Source of the DNA: Treponema sp.
GTDB lineage: Bacteria > Spirochaetota > Spirochaetia > Treponematales > Breznakiellaceae
Assembly: GCA_031269405.1 (NCBI GenBank)
Contig: JAISZE010000161.1
Span: 1 to 21,560, forward strand
Direction: 5' to 3'
DNA: 21,560 nt
The notes under the pieces: model-generated
What the model was told of the DNA's origin: nothing
Seen by the model: only the letters and a program-made list of their open reading frames with translations
Databases searched by the model: none
Part shown: piece after piece, positions 15,567 to 21,560 of the stretch
Position numbering within the stretch: position 1 is the stretch's first letter
Layout of the letters: each line of letters starts with the position of its first letter
Translations under genes and position numbers: made by a program

Positions 15567-16361
15567 CTACCGGGCGCCCAGGCTTTTAAGGCAGGCTTTC
15601 ATATAACCCGCACTTTCTGCAGCAATACTGACGGCCTGCTCCATGGACTGGGAAGGCCCGATTACTTCAAGGCATACAGGGCCGGCGTAGTTCGCTTCGG
15701 CCAGGACTTTGAAATAACCGTAAAGATCGATGTCCCCTCTACCGCAGATCTGCAGCAGAGGTTCCCCCGGAGAAGGGCCGGTGCCCTTGCAGTCCCTGAT
15801 GTGGACGTGCCTGACCCGCTTTACTACCGCTTTGAGGCTGTCTTTGGGGATTTCCCCGGCCCTGTGGATGTGGCTGGGGTCCATGTCGATGCCGAAGGAA
15901 CCGGCCTTGATTTCATCCATAGCTTTGAGGGTAGTAGGGGTGTTGTAGATAGCAGCCCCTACATGGGCCTTGACGCAAAGGGTAACGCCCTGCTTGCCGG
16001 CCAGTTCCGCCTGGGCGCTGAGGACGGCGAGGGATTCCCTGAGGGCAGCCTCGTCACCGGACTTGCCGCCGGGACCGACGTTGACCACAGGAATTCCCAG
16101 TCCCTTCGCCGCGGCGAATGCCTTGGCCAGCCTGCCGGGATCCAGGGAAGCCACCTCCATGGAAAGGAGGGCCAGGTTGTACTGCCTGCTGAGGGCCAGA
16201 ATTGCCTCTTTCTGGGCTTCCCATCCGTCCAGGACGAGGTGTTCGCACATACCGGCGATGGCAGAAAGTTCAACTCCGTCATAACCGGCCCGGGAGATCG
16301 CTCCAAAGGTTTCCTGGAGCGAAAAATCTTTAAATAAGACGGTATTTATACCAATTTTCAT
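15567..16361 (-). CDS. Sugar phosphate isomerase/epimerase-like TIM-barrel protein
   Basis: A 264-residue member of the xylose-isomerase-like TIM-barrel superfamily, which includes hexulose-phosphate isomerases, inosose dehydratases and keto-sugar epimerases or lyases. Visible: MKIGINTVLF first strand, GYDGVELSA (second strand with metal-ligand Glu), GIDMDPSHIHRAGE (Asp/His metal ligands), HVHIRDCKG, and GRGDIDLYGYFKVLAEANYAGP with the final catalytic Glu in CLEV. The start is ATG 16361, 6 nt after GGAGG (16368-16372); an in-frame ATG at 16376 lies upstream of that site and is unlikely. It is the first gene of the nine-gene operon. With Gfo/Idh partners it probably acts on an oxidised (keto) sugar. 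Confidence 0.9.
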   Translation of the reverse strand: MKIGINTVLFKDFSLQETFGAISRAGYDGVELSAIAGMCEHLVLDGWEAQKEAILALSRQYNLALLSMEVASLDPGRLAKAFAAAKGLGIPVVNVGPGGKSGDEAALRESLAVLSAQAELAGKQGVTLCVKAHVGAAIYNTPTTLKAMDEIKAGSFGIDMDPSHIHRAGEIPKDSLKAVVKRVRHVHIRDCKGTGPSPGEPLLQICGRGDIDLYGYFKVLAEANYAGPVCLEVIGPSQSMEQAVSIAAESAGYMKACLKSLGAR

Positions 16362-16399
16362 GTATTTCCTCCACAAATACTATATCCCACCGGGCCGGG

Positions 16400-16405
16400 A
16401 TTGTA
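16400..16405 (-). promoter_or_regulatory. Putative -10 element of the nine-gene sugar operon
   Basis: On the minus strand TACAAT (5 of 6 to consensus) lies about 39 nt before the ATG at 16361, preceded by TATGG. No convincing -35 lies 16-18 nt upstream, which would fit a promoter needing the AraC activator. A nearby 6-bp hairpin (16465-16480, CTGAGA/TCTCAG) overlaps the hsp20 stop codon but lacks a T-run. Confidence 0.3.
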
Positions 16406-16476
16406 CCATAGAGATAATCAAAAAGGAAATACGAAAATATCGGATTTATGCAAATTCCTGCACTCTGAGAACCGTC

Positions 16477-17007
16477 TCAGGCGCCGTCTTTTACTATCTC
16501 GATTTTAATACCTTCGTTCTGATCCGGCTCTTCCTTGGGAGGGACGATCACCTTGAGAATGCCGTTTTTGTAGACCGCTTTCACCTTTTCCTGTGCGTAT
16601 TTGTCCAGAGGCACGAAATACTTCTGCTTTTCGATGTCCTTCATCTTGAGCCGGCGTTTGAAGTAGCGGACTTCCTCCTGGGGGAGATCGTCCCCGGCGC
16701 CGTCTTTAGGCAGACTGACGGAAAAAACCATGTAATCTCCCTGGAAAGAAAGGCTGATGTCCTTTTCGTCAAATCCGGCTAAGGCGAATTCAAAGATCAT
16801 GCTTCTGTCGCCTGTCATGAAAACATTCATAGGCGGATAGGAATAGTTGGGGTAATAATCGGTGTTTTCGTCGAAAGACCACCGGTCCCCTCCTGATTGG
16901 CCGAAACGGTCAAAATTCCTGGTGAAATTGTCATGAAAATCCCGGGTAGCTTCAAAAATCTCATCAAAAATCGAGCCCAGATCCATGTAGCCTTTGGAAC
17001 CTTTCAT
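16477..17007 (-). CDS. Small heat shock protein (Hsp20/alpha-crystallin family)
   Basis: ATP-independent holdase chaperone, 176 residues, a little longer than typical because of a 60-residue N-terminal region rich in Asp, Phe, Asn and Tyr. The alpha-crystallin domain runs from about residue 60 (PPMNVFMTGDRSMIFEFALAGF) to about 155 (VYKNGILKVIVPPKEE), with the conserved G-I-L of the AxxxNGxL region, and a short acidic tail. AGGAG (complement of 17014-17018) is 6 nt before the ATG. A sigma70-like promoter about 115 nt upstream and several hairpins in the leader suggest heat control at RNA level. It appears monocistronic; the next operon starts at 16361. Confidence 0.93.
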   Translation of the reverse strand: MKGSKGYMDLGSIFDEIFEATRDFHDNFTRNFDRFGQSGGDRWSFDENTDYYPNYSYPPMNVFMTGDRSMIFEFALAGFDEKDISLSFQGDYMVFSVSLPKDGAGDDLPQEEVRYFKRRLKMKDIEKQKYFVPLDKYAQEKVKAVYKNGILKVIVPPKEEPDQNEGIKIEIVKDGA

Positions 17008-17089
17008 AGGATGCTCCTTCGCGCCCTGTAGGGACGCATGCGCCGGCCTTCCGGCCCGGCAAAATATGAACCCTCAAATGAGCGGTTCA
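17008..17089 (-). promoter_or_regulatory. Hairpin-rich 5' leader of hsp20, possible RNA thermometer
   Basis: Going toward the start codon the mRNA can form: TGAACC/GGTTCA plus CTCA/TGAG with a bulge (17067-17089); GCCGG/CCGGC with a 4-nt loop (17042-17055); a GCG-CCC/GGG-CGC stem with a bulge (17021-17037); and a small AGGA-gca-UCCU hairpin (17008-17018) that includes the Shine-Dalgarno sequence. Several stems with the last covering the ribosome site is the plan of ROSE-type thermometers of hsp20 genes. The 4-bp final stem is short. The first hairpin, followed by TATTTT, could instead be a terminator. Confidence 0.35.
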
Positions 17090-17121
17090 AGGGACCCCGC
17101 TTTCGGAAGATCCTTTCGTAA

Positions 17122-17150
17122 ACTATAACCGGTTTTTTGTTATTACACAA
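17122..17150 (-). promoter_or_regulatory. Putative sigma70-type promoter of hsp20
   Basis: On the minus strand TTGTGT (17145-17150) and TATAGT (17122-17127) are exactly 17 nt apart. Transcription would start near 17115, giving a leader of about 108 nt. No CIRCE element was seen. Confidence 0.5.
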
Positions 17151-17225
17151 TAGGACAGGGACAAACCTGTAGGGCAAAAGCATTTACTTTCAAATCCATT
17201 AGAAACAAGCGGAATTGAAGATGTT

Positions 17226-17463
17226 TTAACCGCAAAGGCCCATATTCCGTTTGTCTTCCTCGGTTAGGTCAGGATGATACCGCAGATAGATGTTAATGAA
17301 GTCCCGGAAGGCCTTTGCCGCATTTTTTAAGCTCTTCCCCGGTTAATACCGGGCAGTCCGAAAAACCAGTGTTATTAAAAACCTTTACCCCGGCTATCCC
17401 TTCAGGGGATAAAGTTTTGCGCCACTCATAGTACGTCAGCGCCTGGTTCCAGGACCCGGACAA
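17226..17463 (-). pseudogene. Possible remnant of a small gene in two overlapping frames
   Basis: The 300-odd bases between the hsp20 promoter and the RseC-like gene contain no intact gene. One minus-strand frame (17463-17293) reads ...YYEWRKTLSPEGIAGVKVF... and, after a shift near 17320, a second frame (17342-17226) reads NAAKAFRDFINIYLRYHPDL followed by TEEDKRNMGL and a stop. The second stretch has GC-rich third positions and a plausible helical composition, and I recall similar segments in uncharacterised spirochaete proteins. No start codon with a ribosome site is visible, and the upper end overlaps the RseC-like gene. I cannot name a family; it may be a decayed gene or chance. Confidence 0.3.
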
Positions 17464-17854
17464 CTACCGGAAGGCTTTTCGCGGGAAAGCGCCTGCGGAA
17501 AAGCAGAAACCCCAGGCCGAAGGCCAGCATGAGGAGCGCCCCTCCGAAGGCCCTGGCGGGATCACCCGCAGCAGGGAAGCAGGCGGCGGTAAGGAAAAAC
17601 CCCGCTATAAAGCCTGAAAACGGGATTGCCAGGGCCGGTATACTTTCCGATACAACGGAAGCACGGGATAATTCAGTTTCCACCTGCTGGCCTGGTTTTA
17701 GGGGCAGTTTGAAGGGATTTTTGGCAGTAATAAGACCCTGGCGCTGTTTACATTCCCGGTTCATACAGCCGAAACAAGTTTCGGGACCCAGTTTATCCTG
17801 CCTAAGCGTTACACGGCCTCCTGTTACAGCGGCGACCGTTCCGGTTTCAATCAT
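17426..17854 (-). CDS. RseC/MucC-like membrane protein
   Basis: A 142-residue protein. It begins with a small beta-rich cytoplasmic part containing a Cys cluster C27-x2-C30-x4-C35 (CFGCMNREC), then has two membrane helices (about 72-93 and 102-119) and a short C-terminal tail. This matches the RseC family, known from the SoxR-reducing system and sigma-E control in proteobacteria; in anaerobes it often accompanies electron-transfer or redox genes. The start overlaps the end of the YmdB-like gene by 8 nt, so translation is coupled. No Rnf or SoxR gene is in the window, so the partner is unknown. Confidence 0.8.
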   Translation of the reverse strand: MIETGTVAAVTGGRVTLRQDKLGPETCFGCMNRECKQRQGLITAKNPFKLPLKPGQQVETELSRASVVSESIPALAIPFSGFIAGFFLTAACFPAAGDPARAFGGALLMLAFGLGFLLFRRRFPAKSLPVVVRVLEPGADVL

Positions 17855-18665
17855 CTCCTGTTTCCTCCGTACCCTGGGGCGGTTCCGGGACCGGGCGGCG
17901 GATCCGCTCTATACTGCGGGCCTTGCCGTCGTCCCCAAGATCGAGCAGCACACCCTGGAGCTCAGGCCTTGCCCAGGCGTCCCGGGTCCAGTCGGGAATC
18001 CCCGAAAGGTATTCCTTGATCTGCGAAGAAGGATCGCTGCCCCATGGGGAATCAAAGCTGCCGGTACGGCCCGCGTCGGTAATAACCGCCGTCCCTCCCG
18101 GGAGTATGCGCTGGTCGGCAGTTTGCACCCGGCAGTGGGAACCGATAACCGCCGAACAGCCCCCGTCGGCCATAGCGAAGAACGTGTGTTTTTCCCCTGT
18201 CGTCTGGGCGTGGAAATCAATAATGACAAAAGGCGTTTCCTGCCGGAGCCGTTCCAGCAGAGCAGGGAGCCCCGAAAAGGGATTGTTGCTGTGGAGCTTG
18301 GTAAAACCGCTCTGGCCCAGGAGCACTGCCAGGGCAATTTTGGAACCCGCTGCCTTGAAAACCCTGCTGCCAAAACCAGGAGCCTCGATATTGAGATTAT
18401 CCGGCCTGAGCACATAGGGGATTTTCCCGAAGTTTTCAGTGAGATCCTTCTTGTAAAAACAACATTCCCCCAGAGTCAGCGCATGGGCGCCCAGTTTATG
18501 GATATACGCCGCATGGTTCCGGCCCAGACCCCCGCCCCCCGTGGCCCCGTCCGCGCAGACAATAACAAAATCGGGATTCAACTCTTTTTTTAGCTCCGGG
18601 AGGAGTTTTTTATAAGCGTATACCCCGGCTTTACTCACTAATTCGGCGATATAGAGGATTTTCAT
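17847..18665 (-). CDS. YmdB-like metallophosphoesterase (TIGR00282 family), with altered metal ligands
   Basis: A 272-residue protein that aligns with Bacillus YmdB, a dimetal phosphodiesterase acting on 2',3'-cyclic nucleotides. Family segments are kept: MKILYIAELV start, DGATGGGG, FVIIDFHAQTTGEK, the SHCRVQTADQRILPGGTA block and ITDAGRTG. Against the known ligands D8, E39, N40, N67, H150, H175 and H177, this protein has E8, D39, G40, E67, H152, H177 and R179, so five positions differ. It may bind metal differently, act on another substrate, or be a non-catalytic regulator. It has a Pro/Glu-rich C-terminal tail. The gene lies 9 nt after the TPR gene and overlaps the RseC-like gene. Confidence 0.88.
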   Translation of the reverse strand: MKILYIAELVSKAGVYAYKKLLPELKKELNPDFVIVCADGATGGGGLGRNHAAYIHKLGAHALTLGECCFYKKDLTENFGKIPYVLRPDNLNIEAPGFGSRVFKAAGSKIALAVLLGQSGFTKLHSNNPFSGLPALLERLRQETPFVIIDFHAQTTGEKHTFFAMADGGCSAVIGSHCRVQTADQRILPGGTAVITDAGRTGSFDSPWGSDPSSQIKEYLSGIPDWTRDAWARPELQGVLLDLGDDGKARSIERIRRPVPEPPQGTEETGDD

Positions 18666-18674
18666 ACTTTGCCG

Positions 18675-19220
18675 TTACCTGGGCGCAAAACTTCTGCCCG
18701 CATCCCTGGGAGAAAAACCAGAGAGGACACGCTCAAATTCCGCGGCGGCCCGGTAATCCTTCAGTTCCCTGCAAGCGTCACGGATGTTAAAAAGGGCGTC
18801 GTAATAAACCGGCGAAAGACTCAAGGCCTCTTCAAAGCAGTGGCGCGCCTCTTCGTAACTGCCTAAGGAAAAATAGAGAACCCCCAGGTTGTTCCAGATT
18901 TTCGGAGATCCCTCGTCCCTAGCCAGGGCGGTATGGTAGCACTGTTCCGCAGAATCGAACTGATCCGTTTCATAATAAATAAGACCCATAGAAGCCCAGG
19001 CGTCGGCAATAGAATCATCGATAAACACCGCCTTTCGGAAACTATCCAGGGCCTCCCCGTATTCACCGGTCCGCTGCAGGGCAATACCCAGATTCAGCCA
19101 AAGCAGGGGATTTTCAGGCTCCATGATAAGCGCCTTTTGAAACAGAAGGATAGCCTCCTCGGGCCTGTTAGCTTCTGTCAAGGCAATGCCGGAATCATTG
19201 AGCAACGCGGCGTTTTCCAT
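18675..19220 (-). CDS. TPR-repeat protein
   Basis: A 181-residue protein made of four to five tetratricopeptide repeats, at about residues 3-36, 37-70 (LLWLNLGIALQRTGEYGEAL), 71-104 (DAWASMGLIYYETDQFDSAE), 105-138 (KIWNNLGVLYFSLGSYEEAR) and a partial repeat at 139-172. TPR arrays mediate protein-protein contact; no enzyme domain is present and no signal peptide is seen. The open frame extends upstream to 19619, but GGAGGGGG (19225-19232) just before ATG 19220 marks the real start; the extension runs antisense into the neighbouring gene. It is the first gene of the TPR-ymdB-rseC set. Confidence 0.88.
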   Translation of the reverse strand: MENAALLNDSGIALTEANRPEEAILLFQKALIMEPENPLLWLNLGIALQRTGEYGEALDSFRKAVFIDDSIADAWASMGLIYYETDQFDSAEQCYHTALARDEGSPKIWNNLGVLYFSLGSYEEARHCFEEALSLSPVYYDALFNIRDACRELKDYRAAAEFERVLSGFSPRDAGRSFAPR

Positions 19221-19311
19221 ATAACCCCCTCCATTCATACTATACAGCAAATACCGGTATAATACTATAAATTTTTTTCCTTTTGTGATAGTATAAGTAT
19301 GAGAGCATTTT
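19221..19311. promoter_or_regulatory. Divergent promoter region with palindrome
   Basis: A 91-bp AT-rich gap between diverging genes. A perfect TATAAT (19258-19263, plus strand) would start the 19312 gene with a leader of about 42 nt. It overlaps the perfect 10-bp palindrome ATACCGGTAT (19251-19260), flanked by two ACTATA copies (19239-19244 and 19264-19269) that read TATAGT on the minus strand and may act as -10 elements for the TPR gene. GTGATAGTAT occurs at 19285-19294. A regulator binding the palindrome could affect both directions. Confidence 0.45.
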
Positions 19312-20817
19312 GTGAACAATATAGCGGATTTTACCGACATAACCTCTGAATATGAACTGTTTTCCTTCTTGTATGACAGAGTCATAAACAAAGAGATAAC
19401 CGTTTTTTCCAGACTAAAAGAGTTCGCCGCTCCGGTTTTACGGAACCCCCGGACCCACCCGGTGATGATGCGCCTCTTCGATCTTATAAAGAAGCTAAAT
19501 TGGGGTTTTTTTGCCGACATGTCGGCGAATACCCACAAAAGACTTTGGCGGGAACTGGTCATTCCCGACAAACAGTTCCCCGAAGCAGGGGATCTCAAGA
19601 TCACCCTGCAAATTTCCAACCTTTACGTCGCAATGCTGGATATACACGGCTATACCCAGTTCTGCATGGATTCCCGGAAGAACCTCTCCATGATGCATAC
19701 CCTAGACTGGGCCATCAACAACGAGATACGGGCCATTTCCACCAGATGCCAGGCCGTGAGCCAGCGCGAGCGCGGGGACGAAATGGTAGTAGTCGCCGCA
19801 AGCGCTACAGACGCCCTGACCGTTACCCTTAGCATAATCGACTATTTCGGCAAGACCAATATCGTGGACGACCCCGCCATATCCACCAGGCGCAACGGCA
19901 ACGCCGAAGCCCTCCCGGTCTTCAAAATCTCCGCAGGGATCACCGGCGGGAACACCCAAAGCCCCCTTATAATCACCGAAAAGGGAAACCTCTCGGGCTT
20001 TCTCCTTAATTCAGGCGCCCGGCTCCAAACCAGAGCTAACGAACTATCCCCCAAAGAAAGCCGGGTCATGGTAGCCAAACAAGTTCACATGAACTATATA
20101 AAGGAAAATGAAAGGGATAAATGCAATCTCTTCAAGAACGGCACCATCTATTTCCTGGATACCGGCCAGATTGAATTCAAAGGCGTGATGATTCCCACCT
20201 GCGAGGCAGTATTTAAGGAAGAAGATCACTATAAAGAACAATTCAGCGAGGAGCTGATCCGGCTCCTGGGCTCCATTAGGGAGAACCTTTGGGAGCAGAG
20301 GATTTTTATGGACCTTATGGAAGTCCTCTCCAAAGCCGCCCAGATCATGCCCAAGTTTACCGTAGCCCCTTCAAAACCCGTCCAGGGCATACAGACAGTA
20401 ACCAACGAATCTTTCATACAACTCTGCCGCACAGCGTCCAAGGCCTATTTTCAGGACGAAGATTATTCCGGCGCAGTGGACCTTTTGAAAACCTTTATCT
20501 CTCTTATCGAGCAGATCCCCCAGTTTGAACGGCTCATCCTGGATTACCTCAAAGGGATCACCGATAAATACGACATGCTCCTCAAGACATACCTGGAGAC
20601 AATCGACCAGGAGATAGATAAGCGGGCGCCTCAGATTTTCCAGGGCAACTACCTAAAAGCCTGGAGCGCCGCTAAAAACGCCGTTACCGTCTACGAAAAA
20701 CTCAAAGCCCTGGGCCGCAAAAGCCCCGAAGTCCCCAAGAAAAAGGCCCTGTGGTACAATTTGATCAAGCAGAACGCCGGCAAGATGGAGTTCGTGCTCC
20801 ATTCTGGGAAGAAATAA
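19312..20817 (+). CDS. Protein with divergent class III nucleotide cyclase-like domain
   Basis: A 501-residue soluble protein. The central region (about 100-255) matches the class III adenylate/guanylate cyclase fold: strand and metal loop LYVAMLDIHGYTQF (D110), second metal loop RERGDEMVVVA (D156), the FKISAGITGG strand (205-213), and NSGARLQTRA with N233 and R237 at the transition-state positions. The base-specifying Lys is not evident, so ATP or GTP preference is unclear. The N-terminal 95 residues and the C-terminal 200 helical residues match nothing I recognise; the latter may be TPR-like. The start is GTG at 19312 with GAGAG 6 nt upstream; there is no ATG start in this frame. The gene stands alone, diverging from the TPR gene. 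Confidence 0.75.
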   Translation: MNNIADFTDITSEYELFSFLYDRVINKEITVFSRLKEFAAPVLRNPRTHPVMMRLFDLIKKLNWGFFADMSANTHKRLWRELVIPDKQFPEAGDLKITLQISNLYVAMLDIHGYTQFCMDSRKNLSMMHTLDWAINNEIRAISTRCQAVSQRERGDEMVVVAASATDALTVTLSIIDYFGKTNIVDDPAISTRRNGNAEALPVFKISAGITGGNTQSPLIITEKGNLSGFLLNSGARLQTRANELSPKESRVMVAKQVHMNYIKENERDKCNLFKNGTIYFLDTGQIEFKGVMIPTCEAVFKEEDHYKEQFSEELIRLLGSIRENLWEQRIFMDLMEVLSKAAQIMPKFTVAPSKPVQGIQTVTNESFIQLCRTASKAYFQDEDYSGAVDLLKTFISLIEQIPQFERLILDYLKGITDKYDMLLKTYLETIDQEIDKRAPQIFQGNYLKAWSAAKNAVTVYEKLKALGRKSPEVPKKKALWYNLIKQNAGKMEFVLHSGKK

Positions 20818-20900
20818 CCAGAGCCAAAAAGGGGAGATAATAACCCGCTGACAGACGCCCCTTGCCCTTGGATTCGGAATACCAGGAAAGAGGGCCGTCC

Positions 20901-20929
20901 TTGTATACTTTAGCTTATAGGGCTATTAT
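20901..20929 (+). promoter_or_regulatory. Putative promoter of hicBA
   Basis: TTGTAT (20901-20906) and TATTAT (20924-20929) are 17 nt apart. This would place transcription start at or next to the hicB ATG (20936), making the mRNA leaderless. Alternatively TATACT (20904-20909) is the -10 and gives a leader of about 20 nt. The region 20818-20900 holds nothing else that I recognise. Confidence 0.35.
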
Positions 20930-20935
20930 CAAGGT

Positions 20936-21115
20936 ATGGAACTTGAATATACCTATTTTCAGGCCGAAGACGGCTTTTTTGTAGGCTGGTTTGACGATTT
21001 TCCTGAAGACGTAACCCAGGGGGAGACCCTTGAGGAACTGGAAAACATGCTTGCGGATATGTACGAGTGCCTGAACCTTGCAAAGTACCACAAAAGAAAA
21101 CTGATTTTGGCATGA
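20936..21115 (+). CDS. hicB: HicB-like antitoxin (short form)
   Basis: A 59-residue protein that starts MELEYTYFQAEDGFFVGWFD and continues with FPEDVTQGETLEELENMLADM, the partial RNase H-like fold of HicB antitoxins (aromatic strand, surface loop, then a helix with the E-T-xEE pattern). It has no C-terminal DNA-binding domain, so autoregulation may need another factor. It neutralises the HicA RNase encoded directly downstream; the hicB stop and hicA start overlap as ATGA. The gene order hicB-hicA is the less common one. The ribosome site is weak (AAGG 2 nt before ATG). Confidence 0.85.
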   Translation: MELEYTYFQAEDGFFVGWFDDFPEDVTQGETLEELENMLADMYECLNLAKYHKRKLILA

Positions 21116-21285
21116 AAAGAGCTGATTTGCTTCAACGGCTGAACCAGCAAGGGGCGATACTTGTTCGTCATGGGGCAAAACATGACGTATACAGGCAGCC
21201 GGGAACCAACAAAGAGGCGGCCGTTCCCCGCCACGATGAAATAAACGAATACACCGCCAAAGCGATACTTAAAAAGCTCTCGTAA
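21112..21285 (+). CDS. hicA: HicA toxin (mRNA interferase)
   Basis: A 57-residue protein with the dsRBD-like HicA fold: MKRADLLQRLNQQGAILVRH, then the G-A-K-H27-D-V-Y-R segment with the catalytic-type His, then VPRH and the C-terminal helix NEYTAKAILKKL. HicA toxins cleave mRNA during translation. It is translated from the ATG at 21112, coupled to hicB by a 4-nt ATGA overlap; a longer frame from 21067 would run inside hicB and is not favoured. The toxin appears intact. Confidence 0.88.
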   Translation: MKRADLLQRLNQQGAILVRHGAKHDVYRQPGTNKEAAVPRHDEINEYTAKAILKKLS

Positions 21286-21390
21286 ACCGCCGGTAGCCGG
21301 CACAGTAGGCCGTAAAGACAAACGTACCGGCGCCCCTATCCTTCCGGGCCTGGAAATTCCCCTGGAGCCGGTCTTTGCCGAACAAAACAG

Positions 21391-21420
21391 TTGACCCCTC
21401 CGGCAATAGGGGGATATACT
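21391..21420 (+). promoter_or_regulatory. Sigma70-type promoter for the gene at 21457
   Basis: TTGACC (21391-21396) and TATACT (21415-21420) are separated by 18 nt, the best -35/-10 pair in the window. Transcription would start near 21427, leaving a leader of about 30 nt with AGGAG (21445-21449) 7 nt before the ATG. Confidence 0.6.
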
Positions 21421-21456
21421 TAGATAGTAATCAATCTATATTAAAGGAGCAAAACC

Positions 21457-21560
<104 letters not shown>

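Noticed and set aside
17529..18593. A 354-codon plus-strand frame opposite the YmdB-like and RseC-like genes
   Set aside because: Composition rich in Pro, Arg and Ala without domains; both minus frames are recognised families with coupled starts.
19221..19619. N-terminal extension of the TPR protein by 133 residues
   Set aside because: A strong GGAGGGGG ribosome site precedes ATG 19220, and the extension is antisense to the 5' end of the 19312 gene and crosses the promoter region.
20821..20880. Possible terminator after the cyclase-like gene (GGGG ... CCCC)
   Set aside because: Only a 5-6 bp pairing with a loop over 20 nt and no T-run, so not supportable.
21286..21390. Coding-like stretch (KRTGAPILPGLEIPLEPVF) between hicA and the next promoter
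   Set aside because: No start codon or ribosome site and no family recognised; it could be a gene remnant but the evidence is too thin to list.

Overview
The window looks like a chromosomal segment of an anaerobic, carbohydrate-fermenting, host-associated bacterium. The best guess is a Treponema-type spirochaete. The reasons are a 2Fe-2S/4Fe-4S [FeFe] hydrogenase, an LplABC-type sugar importer without its own ATPase, a TPR gene and an unusual cyclase-like gene, dense gene packing, AGGAG-type ribosome sites and moderate GC. No rRNA or other taxonomic marker is present, so the assignment is inference.

Layout. Positions 1-1680 (+) hold the 3' part of an [FeFe] hydrogenase catalytic subunit, closed by a strong terminator. 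Positions 1817-6232 (+) look like one operon: NCS2 purine permease, DinB-fold protein, deoxyribose-phosphate aldolase (deoC), a ThuA-like protein with an apparent one-base frameshift near its 3' end, and a Gfo/Idh/MocA oxidoreductase. This last gene overlaps tail to tail (11 nt) with a nine-gene minus-strand operon at 16361-6222. In order of transcription that operon encodes a TIM-barrel sugar isomerase/epimerase, sulfatase-superfamily protein 1, Gfo/Idh, an AraC regulator, a second Gfo/Idh, sulfatase 2, a lipoprotein solute-binding protein, and LplB-type and YtcP/LplC-type permeases. It reads as an uptake and intracellular catabolism system for a modified, possibly sulfated, saccharide. The sulfatases lack signal peptides, so cleavage would follow import. 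The Gfo/Idh, ThuA and isomerase combination suggests oxidation through keto-sugar intermediates.

Upstream on the minus strand is an hsp20 gene with a long, hairpin-rich leader (17008 to about 17115). Next comes a probable gene remnant (about 17226-17463), then a three-gene set TPR protein, YmdB-like metallophosphoesterase and RseC-like membrane protein (19220-17426). A divergent promoter region separates these from a 501-residue protein with a divergent class III nucleotide cyclase domain (19312-20817, +). The right end carries a compact hicBA toxin-antitoxin pair (20936-21285) and the start of a gene whose coding sequence enters seven exact copies of a 7-nt repeat at the window edge.

The main points for a second look are: a 12-base G/C homopolymer inside the solute-binding protein gene and the 7-nt coding repeat (both candidate phase-variation tracts); the frameshifted thuA-like gene; sulfatase 1 without the CxPxR motif; a YmdB homologue with five of seven metal ligands changed; the cyclase-like protein; and a possible RNA thermometer ahead of hsp20.
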